5,520 bases of DNA from Chloroflexota bacterium (GTDB taxonomy: Bacteria > Chloroflexota > Ktedonobacteria > Ktedonobacterales > Ktedonobacteraceae): positions 1 through 5,520 of the forward strand of contig VBHV01000080.1 in the NCBI GenBank assembly GCA_005881995.1, read 5' to 3'. This document shows, one piece after another, positions 1 to 4,770 of this stretch (positions are counted from its first letter, which is position 1; the number at the start of each line of letters is the position of its first letter). Under the pieces are notes generated by a model that was not told the origin of the DNA, made no database searches, and worked only from the letters and a program-made list of their open reading frames with translations. The position numbers and the translations under genes were made by a program.

Positions 1-556
1 TCTTCCCATCGGCTTGATAAAACTGCTTGCGTACAGGCCACCCAACGATATGTAAACGGCTGGGATCAAAACCTGCCGCCAACGCCAGTTCATGCGACTC
101 GCGCGTTGGAGCAAAACTAGCCTCCGCGTTGAGCTCGGAGAACCATGTTTCATGCACACTATACGGATCAGAAAACAGCATACCCAGCGGAATACCAGGC
201 GTGTGTTCCTTCATCACCTGCTTCACCGAATGCGAAAGCAATGAATGGGTCGTAATCACCATAGCAGGCTGTATCTCATCCAACGCCCGCTTGAGTCTCG
301 ACGCGATCACCGGAGCAAGCGCTCGCTGCGACAACACCGCTCGCTTATGATCGTTGCTAAGATGGAACTCTACTGCCCACATCCACAAGGCATGATGCCC
401 AGCAAAACGATAGTGGTGATGAAAAAAAGAAGGCAGCATATCAGCAATAGTCACGGCATAGTTCTGCTGCAACAGCTCTTTCAAAGCCTCAGCAAGACTA
501 AGATGACCACCGCCTGTCTGAGTGGTCAGTATGAGGATATTGGGTTTATTGGGCAT
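1..556 (-). CDS. MGDG synthase/UgtP-like glycosyltransferase, N-terminal part (cut by the left edge)
   Basis: Read on the minus strand, an open frame of 185 codons starts at the ATG at 556 and leaves the window without a stop. The product resembles the N-terminal acceptor-binding domain of family 28-type glycosyltransferases (MGDG synthase, processive diacylglycerol glucosyltransferase). After a short beta strand (NILILTT) comes the glycine-rich loop TGGGH at residues 14-18, then LAEAL. Other family-like elements are THSLLSH near 103-109, FSDPYSVHETWF at 128-139 and GWPVRKQF at 172-179, which resembles the G-x-P-V-R segment leading into the C-terminal nucleotide-sugar domain. That domain lies outside the window, so donor and acceptor cannot be read. 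Members usually work at the cytoplasmic face of the membrane on diacylglycerol or related lipids. The start is supported by AGGAAAGAG (562-570) five bases upstream; a nearer-upstream ATG at 560 hits a stop after four codons. Family assignment is fairly sure; the substrate is not known. Confidence 0.82.
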   Translation of the reverse strand, partial: MPNKPNILILTTQTGGGHLSLAEALKELLQQNYAVTIADMLPSFFHHHYRFAGHHALWMWAVEFHLSNDHKRAVLSQRALAPVIASRLKRALDEIQPAMVITTHSLLSHSVKQVMKEHTPGIPLGMLFSDPYSVHETWFSELNAEASFAPTRESHELALAAGFDPSRLHIVGWPVRKQFYQADGK

Positions 557-610
557 GCATACTCTTTCCTGGCGGATTATCTACCGAATCCTGTATTCAT
601 AGCTGCTGTG

Positions 611-619
611 ATTATAGCA
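611..619 (-). promoter_or_regulatory. Extended -10 promoter for the glycosyltransferase gene
   Basis: On the minus strand this reads TGCTATAAT, a perfect TATAAT with the TGn extension. It lies about 55 bases upstream of the glycosyltransferase ATG. I see no convincing -35 hexamer at 16-18 bases, which extended -10 promoters can do without. It is placed back to back with the plus-strand promoter at 669-677. Confidence 0.5.
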
Positions 620-668
620 TGTCTTTCTCGCTTAACATCATTTCCATCTATTCAACTTACCCAAAGAA

Positions 669-677
669 TGATATAAT
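669..677 (+). promoter_or_regulatory. Extended -10 promoter for the 109-residue protein gene
   Basis: The sequence reads TGATATAAT, a perfect TATAAT with TGn immediately upstream. The best -35-like hexamer is TTCAAC at 651-656, with a short 15-base spacer, so the -35 is weak. Transcription would start near 684, giving a leader of about 60 bases before the ATG at 746. Confidence 0.5.
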
Positions 678-745
678 GAGAACGCAAGTTCTATTTTTTC
701 GTAGTTACCCAGACCAATACCCATTGGCTAAGAAAGAGAACACCC

Positions 746-1075
746 ATGCTCCGTGATGTAATGCGCGAAACGCGCGAATTTCCAAACCTTCCCTACGAAG
801 GACACGAAGAGGAACTTCCACAGCGATTTCAACAGGCGTTTATACAGGGGTTACACCAGGCCCACAAGGAAATCTTGCAAGAACTGCGTCAAACGCTCTT
901 AAAGATCGTCCGCATACGCTTCCCCAACGCGCTGCGGCTTGCCAAAAAGCAAACGCTTATGATAGAGGATTCAGTCATCCTGCGCGACTTAATCGTAAAA
1001 ATGAGCACTGCACAATATACCGAGGAAGCTGTTATGCACCTGCTCGAAGTTGACGAGGAGGAAGAAGAGGAATAG
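746..1075 (+). CDS. Hypothetical 109-residue helical protein with acidic tail (DUF4351-like?)
   Basis: I do not recognise this gene with certainty. It encodes a soluble, charged, probably all-helical protein with no signal peptide or membrane segment. Residues 20-58 (EEELPQRF, then QGLHQAHKEILQEL, then LLKIVRIRF) look like a long amphipathic helix. A second helical part runs from about 62 to 100, and the protein ends in Asp followed by six Glu. The pattern of a Q/E-rich helix, then LLxxxxxRF, then a helical hairpin ending in LLEV recalls the C-terminal DUF4351-like tail of Rpn-family PD-(D/E)XK nuclease/transposase proteins. No nuclease domain precedes it, so it would be a stand-alone or remnant tail; this is inference. 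The start is ATG 746 behind a modest AAGAAAGAG; ATG 761 (M6) is a possible alternative. An own promoter (669-677) and a clean open frame argue for a real gene. It is convergent with sco1 and has no visible tie to the oxidase genes. Confidence 0.6.
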   Translation: MLRDVMRETREFPNLPYEGHEEELPQRFQQAFIQGLHQAHKEILQELRQTLLKIVRIRFPNALRLAKKQTLMIEDSVILRDLIVKMSTAQYTEEAVMHLLEVDEEEEEE

Positions 1076-1099
1076 TCCTGGAACTCGGGGCTATTCCTC
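1067..1099. terminator. Hairpin shared by two convergent genes, possible bidirectional terminator
   Basis: Perfect 9-base inverted arms GAGGAATAG (1067-1075) and CTATTCCTC (1091-1099) flank a 15-base loop. In plus-strand RNA the stem can extend inward to 14 pairs, including two G-U pairs, closing a 5-base loop GAACU. The inner extension is weaker in minus-strand RNA because those pairs become A-C. Each arm contains the TAG stop of one of the convergent genes. There is no U-tract on the plus-strand exit side. The minus-strand exit side is only pyrimidine-rich (TTCTTCCTCCTC), so a classical intrinsic terminator is not proven. Confidence 0.45.
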
Positions 1100-1735
1100 C
1101 CCCAGCAACACCTTCAAATCAGCAGTCAATTGCGTGGGAGTGAAATCATCATCCAGCAAGACACGCTCGCGACCCTCTTTATCGATCACATAGATGTATG
1201 AGCTATGCGTCACAACCCCCGCGCTGGTCGCGGCCTGCGCATCAACGCTGTAGTCCGACCACACGGGGGAAAGTTCCTCGTGTGAGCCGACCAGGAAATG
1301 CCAGTAACTCACCATCTTATGCACTTTGGAGAAATTGAGCGCGGCAGCTATAGTATCACCCTTGGGGTCCATACTGACGGCAAGTACCGCAATATGGTTG
1401 GCATTGCTGCCAAGTGTCTGCATTGTCGAATGTAATTTATCTGCAATAACCGGGCAAATATCGGGACAATGCGTATAGAGAAAGGTCACCACCACAGGTT
1501 GACCCTTGAACTGTGAGAGCGATACTGGCTTCCCAAATTGATCCTTCAAGCGAAAATCTGGCGCGGGAATACTGCCGAGGTCGGTTCCTTGCAACCCCGA
1601 CTGGCTAACTCCAGGAGTGGACGCGTTAGTTGAACCCAGGCCATTACGCAGGCTGAAAATGGCTACCACAAGTACGACCAGCAGCGCCAGGGTGATGACT
1701 GACAGGCGAGACGCCAGGCGCCAACTCATGCTCAT
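1091..1735 (-). CDS. sco1: Sco1/SenC/PrrC-family copper chaperone for cytochrome c oxidase
   Basis: Encodes a 214-residue membrane-anchored thioredoxin-fold protein of the Sco family, which binds copper outside the cytoplasmic membrane and helps assemble the binuclear CuA site of oxidase subunit II. A single hydrophobic segment (about residues 11-29) anchors the N-terminus. There is no lipobox cysteine, so it is not a lipoprotein. A Ser/Thr/Gly-rich linker (31-56) leads to the domain starting PDFRLKDQFGKPVSLSQFKG (59-78). The copper ligands are visible: Cys90 and Cys94 in YTHCPDICP (CxxxC) and His177 in VVTHSSYIYVID. The family motif VSMDPKGDT is at 120-128. Length and domain order are normal, so it looks intact. 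Start ATG 1735 is preceded by AAGGA (1742-1746) at 6 bases; the second ATG (M3, 1729) is less well spaced. It begins 15 bases after the ctaAB stop with no promoter between, so the two are probably co-transcribed. Confidence 0.95.
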   Translation of the reverse strand: MSMSWRLASRLSVITLALLVVLVVAIFSLRNGLGSTNASTPGVSQSGLQGTDLGSIPAPDFRLKDQFGKPVSLSQFKGQPVVVTFLYTHCPDICPVIADKLHSTMQTLGSNANHIAVLAVSMDPKGDTIAAALNFSKVHKMVSYWHFLVGSHEELSPVWSDYSVDAQAATSAGVVTHSSYIYVIDKEGRERVLLDDDFTPTQLTADLKVLLGEE

Positions 1736-1741
1736 ATCAAG

Positions 1742-1746
1742 TCCTT
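1742..1746 (-). promoter_or_regulatory. Ribosome binding site of sco1
   Basis: AAGGA on the minus strand, 6 bases before ATG 1735. It lies inside the 15-base gap after the ctaAB stop codon. It supports independent translation initiation of sco1 on a shared mRNA and favours the first of two in-frame ATG codons. Confidence 0.65.
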
Positions 1747-1750
1747 GATC

Positions 1751-3556
1751 TTAATGAATCACTCGATCCAGCACCATGACCGCGAAAATCAGCGCGAGGT
1801 AGCAGTTCGAGTACCAGAAAAGCGTACGTGCCCATTTTTTCGTCTGATCGCGAAAGAGGCGTACTGCCATGTACACCAGTATACCACCCAGCAAAAGAGC
1901 ACACACCAGGTAAAAATAGCCCATGGCGCGCATAGCAAACAAAACCATCGTCACCGCCAGTAGCAGCAGCGAATACAGGAGGATTTGCTTGCGCGTCTCA
2001 CGTTCGCCCATCACCACAGGCAACATGGGAATGCTGGCCTTCTCGTAATCTTTCTGAATGAGTAGCGAGAGCGCCCAGAAATGTGGCGGCGTCCAGTAAA
2101 AGATGATAGCAAACAGCCAGATAGCAGGCAAAGTAATACTATTGGTGACTGCCGCCCACCCAACCAGCACAGGCACCGCGCCCGCCGCTCCACCGATCAC
2201 GATATTTTGCGCGGAAGAACGCTTAAGCCATAGCGTATAGACAAATACATAGAAAAAGATCGCCGAACACGCCAGTTCCGCGCTGAGCAGATTGACAAAG
2301 GCCGTCAAAACGATGAAGGCTCCCACGCCCAATACAATGCCGAAAATAAGCGCCTGCGTAGGCTGTACTCTGCCGGAGGGCAACGAACGGCGTTGTGTGC
2401 GCCCCATAACCAGGTCAATATCCCGGTCGATATAACAGTTGATGCAGTTCGCGCTGCCAGCTGCCATCGCGCCGCCCAGCAACGTCGCGAAGACCAGGTC
2501 CAGGCGAGGTAATCCTTGTTTTGCAATCGCCATCGCCGCCACCGTCGTTCCAAGCAGCAGCACAGTGACATGGGGCTTCATCAGATCGATATAGCTGGAG
2601 ATAGTCTGCCGGACAGGGCCGACTTCCTTCTTCTCCTCTTCAATTGCCTCCAACTCGGCACCCTGGGGGGCCGCGCGCAGTTGACGAGCCGCCAGCACAG
2701 CAAGTATCACCAGCATACCCCATACGGCAGTAGCAAGCGCAAGATGTAAGACTGCGATAAATTCCGGCTTTTTCAGTAGCACAATCAGGCCGCCGACCCC
2801 CGCCTGCGCTACAAACAGCAAGCCAGCTACTAGTGCAACCCAGGCCTGTCCGGGCGCGACATTACGTCTACGCAGGGCCGAGATCAATGTCCAGATCATC
2901 ACCAGTCCTACAAAGGTGGCCACGAGACGGTGGAAAATATTGATGTCCGCCAGGTGATATTGGATAGCCCAGTCCGGCGCATTGCCGCATAATGGCCAGC
3001 CTGGGCAGGCCAGTGAGGCTTGTGAATTGGTGACATACGAGCCGCTCAGCAGCAATCCATACACCAGCAGGGTAGTTGTCATCGCCAATCGCATAAATTT
3101 GCGTGTCTTCGCCGGGTGCTCTTTACTAGGTTGCGCCTTCCCCGACATAACGGCGACCGTAATCACCATCGCGAAGATCACCAGGGCAGTGGCAAGATGC
3201 GCGGTGATGATCTCCGGCGGCAGCTTCCACAAGACCGTGAGTCCACCCAGGATAATCTGCACCACCAGGAACACCGGCGCAATCAGGGCCGGTATCAATA
3301 TCTGTCGCTCTTTACGCGCATAAATCACAGCCAGCACCGCCAGGCCAATCACCAGCACGCTCACGATTGACGCCCCAAAACGATGGTATTGCTCCAGAAG
3401 CACCTGATAATCCAGTGCAGCATAAAGCCGTCCATGGCACAGAGGCCAATCAGGGCAACTCAAGCCGGAGTCGGTTGCGCGCACGGTACCACCAAGCGCG
3501 ATAAGCAAATAAGTAAACCCGACTGCTGCCCATGCAACTCGACGTAATAATTTCAT
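1751..3556 (-). CDS. ctaAB: Fused heme A synthase (CtaA/COX15) and heme O synthase (CtaB/COX10)
   Basis: One 601-residue polytopic membrane protein carries both steps from heme B to heme A. The CtaA half (about 1-290) has the four expected heme-ligand histidines: H58 in EQYHRF (with catalytic-type E55), H120 in TAHLATAL, H209 in IFHRL and H271 in VLHLALA. It also has both extracytoplasmic cysteine pairs, C34/C40 (SCPDWPLC) and C184/C190 (ACPGWPLC). A charged linker (about 291-318, with EAIEEEKKEV) leads into the CtaB/UbiA half. That half shows the Asp-rich prenyl diphosphate motif N373-x3-D377-x3-D381 (NCYIDRDID), YTLWLKRSSAQNIVIG near 440, TPPHFWAL near 489 and DYEKASIPMLPVV near 503. Both halves have full family length and all key residues, so the fusion looks functional. 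With 8 plus 9 expected membrane spans, the linker would be cytoplasmic, as each separate enzyme requires. Start: an ATG at 3568 adds four residues, but AAAAGG abuts it directly; the same motif is 11 bases from ATG 3556, so I chose that one. Followed by sco1. Confidence 0.96.
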   Translation of the reverse strand: MKLLRRVAWAAVGFTYLLIALGGTVRATDSGLSCPDWPLCHGRLYAALDYQVLLEQYHRFGASIVSVLVIGLAVLAVIYARKERQILIPALIAPVFLVVQIILGGLTVLWKLPPEIITAHLATALVIFAMVITVAVMSGKAQPSKEHPAKTRKFMRLAMTTTLLVYGLLLSGSYVTNSQASLACPGWPLCGNAPDWAIQYHLADINIFHRLVATFVGLVMIWTLISALRRRNVAPGQAWVALVAGLLFVAQAGVGGLIVLLKKPEFIAVLHLALATAVWGMLVILAVLAARQLRAAPQGAELEAIEEEKKEVGPVRQTISSYIDLMKPHVTVLLLGTTVAAMAIAKQGLPRLDLVFATLLGGAMAAGSANCINCYIDRDIDLVMGRTQRRSLPSGRVQPTQALIFGIVLGVGAFIVLTAFVNLLSAELACSAIFFYVFVYTLWLKRSSAQNIVIGGAAGAVPVLVGWAAVTNSITLPAIWLFAIIFYWTPPHFWALSLLIQKDYEKASIPMLPVVMGERETRKQILLYSLLLLAVTMVLFAMRAMGYFYLVCALLLGGILVYMAVRLFRDQTKKWARTLFWYSNCYLALIFAVMVLDRVIH

Positions 3557-3567
3557 AGAACCAGGCA

Positions 3568-3574
3568 TCCTTTT
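3568..3574 (-). promoter_or_regulatory. Ribosome binding site that decides the ctaAB start
   Basis: AAAAGGA on the minus strand overlaps the in-frame ATG at 3566-3568, leaving no spacer, but stands 11 bases from the ATG at 3554-3556. This favours the downstream ATG, which also puts a typical positively charged CtaA N-terminus (MKLLRR) right at the start. The spacing is somewhat long, so the choice is not certain. Confidence 0.45.
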
Positions 3575-3623
3575 GTGAATATAATCTGACCTATTGTATT
3601 TTCACGAAGCTTCCTGATTCCCT

Positions 3624-3633
3624 CCTTGCAAGG
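3624..3633. repeat. 10-base perfect palindrome in the ctaAB/ctaG divergent region
   Basis: CCTTGCAAGG is a perfect palindrome sitting roughly 50 bases upstream of the ctaG -35 box and 70 bases upstream of the ctaAB start. A shorter palindrome, GAAGCTTC, lies at 3606-3613. The position would suit an operator for divergent genes, but palindromes of this size also arise by chance and I recognise no known regulator site. I see no confident promoter for ctaAB on the minus strand here. Confidence 0.25.
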
Positions 3634-3677
3634 TAACATGCGCGCCTTACAAATGCCTGAATATGTCACTCCACTCC

Positions 3678-3706
3678 TTGTCCCATTTCCACATCACTGC
3701 TATAGT
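3678..3706 (+). promoter_or_regulatory. Sigma-70-type promoter for ctaG
   Basis: TTGTCC (3678-3683, four of six matches to TTGACA) is followed by an ideal 17-base spacer and TATAGT (3701-3706, five of six). TG stands one base upstream of the -10 (TGCTATAGT), so it is also an extended -10. Transcription should start near 3713. It is the best complete promoter in the window. Confidence 0.65.
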
Positions 3707-3786
3707 ATCTAACAAATGAGACACTTACGGAAAAGCAAAGTCTGTGAATTCTCGCCAGGGTGACCTTTGCGGTCGCACTGATGGTC

Positions 3787-3792
3787 GAAAGG
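3787..3792 (+). promoter_or_regulatory. Ribosome binding site that decides the ctaG start
   Basis: GAAAGG ends 8 bases before ATG 3801. An upstream in-frame GTG at 3744 also has a purine-rich stretch 8 bases before it (GGAAAAG), but it would add 19 polar residues unlike the usual family N-terminus. I therefore prefer the ATG. Confidence 0.5.
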
Positions 3793-3800
3793 CCAACGCT

Positions 3801-4649
3801 ATGGCAAACATCGGACCCGATTTCTGGCTCACACAATGGAATTGGGAGCCATCAATACTCATCGGAACAGCCCTCATTGTTGGTTTCTATCTTTATGCCA
3901 TCGGGCCGGTGCGCAAACGCCACCAATTCGAGTCGGCCAAACGCGGCCAGGTCTTCTCTTTTCTATTGGGCGTGGGCATTATGTTCCTGGCGCTTGTCTC
4001 TCCATTGGACGAACTGGGCGATAGCTACTTATTTAGCGCGCACATGGTGCAGCACCTATGCCTCACCGTCATAGGACCACCGCTCATGCTGATTGGCACA
4101 CCCGCGTGGTTCATCCAGCCCATCGTGCGCAACAAAGCGCTCTTTCAAGTCGCCCGCTTCCTCACTTATCCCGCTATCGCCTTCGCCCTGTACAATATCG
4201 ATTTCTGGCTCTGGCACGCCCCTCCGCTCTATAACGCAACGCTGGAAAACCAGAACATTCATATCCTTGAGCACCTCACCTTCATCATCTTTGGCATCCT
4301 GAACTGGTGGCCCATCTTCAGCCCATCACCAGAGCTGCCGCGCCTCTCCATCGGAGGTCAGATCCTCTATCTCTTCCTGAGCGGCATGCCCAGTGTCCTG
4401 CTGGGAGCAGGTCTAACCTTCGCCCCCCCACTCTATGCACCCTACATCGCCGCACCGCGCGCCTGGGGCATCTCAGCCGCCACCGACCAACAACTCGGCG
4501 GCCTCATTATGTGGGTACCCGTCAATATCATCTACATCATCATCATGAGCATTCTCTTCCTGCGCTGGATGCAGAAAAAAGAAGCCGAACAAGCCGCCCA
4601 CGAAAGAGCTTTATATGAGCAGGAGGATGCAGAGAATGCAGTATTGTAG
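3801..4649 (+). CDS. ctaG: CtaG-type (caa3_CtaG) cytochrome c oxidase assembly protein
   Basis: Encodes a 282-residue polytopic membrane protein of the caa3_CtaG family, needed in Bacillus for an active caa3 oxidase and thought to act in copper delivery or assembly of subunit I. It is unrelated to the Cox11 protein that is also called CtaG in proteobacteria. Family features numbered from ATG 3801 are: a first membrane span at about 17-35; LALVSPLDELG at 63-73; the conserved HMVQHLCL (H81, Q84, H85) with GPPLMLIGTPAW (92-103); DFWLWHAPPLY (134-144, H139); HILEHLTF (H154, H158); NWWPIFSP; and TDQQLGGLIMWVP (228-240). The histidines are likely metal ligands, which is inference. The C-terminus is a charged cytoplasmic tail. 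Length is close to the roughly 300 residues usual for the family. It is transcribed divergently from ctaAB-sco1 from its own promoter (3678-3706). The alternative GTG start at 3744 would give 301 residues. Confidence 0.93.
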   Translation: MANIGPDFWLTQWNWEPSILIGTALIVGFYLYAIGPVRKRHQFESAKRGQVFSFLLGVGIMFLALVSPLDELGDSYLFSAHMVQHLCLTVIGPPLMLIGTPAWFIQPIVRNKALFQVARFLTYPAIAFALYNIDFWLWHAPPLYNATLENQNIHILEHLTFIIFGILNWWPIFSPSPELPRLSIGGQILYLFLSGMPSVLLGAGLTFAPPLYAPYIAAPRAWGISAATDQQLGGLIMWVPVNIIYIIIMSILFLRWMQKKEAEQAAHERALYEQEDAENAVL

Positions 4650-4666
4650 AGACTCTTTCCCATCCA

Positions 4667-4675
4667 TGTTATAAT
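4667..4675 (+). promoter_or_regulatory. Extended -10 promoter for the Rad50/SbcC-like gene
   Basis: TGTTATAAT is a perfect TATAAT with TGn upstream, located 18 bases after the ctaG stop. The -35 is poor: TTGTAG at 4644-4649 would have a 20-base spacer. A start near 4682 would leave a leader of about 90 bases. It suggests that the ATPase gene is transcribed separately from ctaG. Confidence 0.5.
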
Positions 4676-4686
4676 GCGCCTGTACA

Positions 4687-4721
4687 TTTCCACATTCTTG
4701 AGGATGAGAAAGAAAAGGAAA
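4687..4721 (+). other. Weak hairpin in the leader of the Rad50/SbcC-like gene
   Basis: Two 5-base stems stack: TTTCC (4687-4691) with GGAAA (4717-4721), and TTCTT (4695-4699) with AAGAA (4710-4714). They are separated by a small internal loop and closed by GAGGATGAGA. It is A/U-rich and lacks a U-tract. It could be a ctaG 3' structure or a leader structure, but the purine/pyrimidine bias makes chance pairing likely. Confidence 0.2.
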
Positions 4722-4770
4722 GTGGGAGACAGACATTCTGCAAACCTGCTGGGAAGGCTGCTTCGTCATC

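Noticed and set aside
27..676. Two overlapping plus-strand open frames at the left end (27-350 and 245-676)
   Set aside because: They lie largely antisense to the glycosyltransferase frame, which has clear family motifs. The translations are low-complexity and resemble no family, and neither has a convincing ribosome site.
1031..1075. GA-rich stretch encoding the poly-Glu tail as a simple repeat
   Set aside because: It is short, mixes GAG and GAA codons and stays in frame to the stop, so it is better explained as an acidic tail than as an expanded repeat.
1745..3370. Several plus- and minus-strand open frames of 60-113 codons inside ctaAB
   Set aside because: They are shadows of the fused heme A/O synthase gene, whose motifs account for the whole region. 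Their translations are rich in Arg/His/Gln and show no domain.
3580..3585. TATAAT on the plus strand upstream of ctaG
   Set aside because: It has no -35 and no TG directly before it, and it lies in the ctaAB leader well upstream of the much better promoter at 3678-3706.
3760..4618. Alternative-frame open frames inside ctaG
   Set aside because: The ctaG frame carries all family motifs. The others have Pro/Ser/Arg-rich or His-rich translations typical of out-of-frame GC-biased coding sequence.
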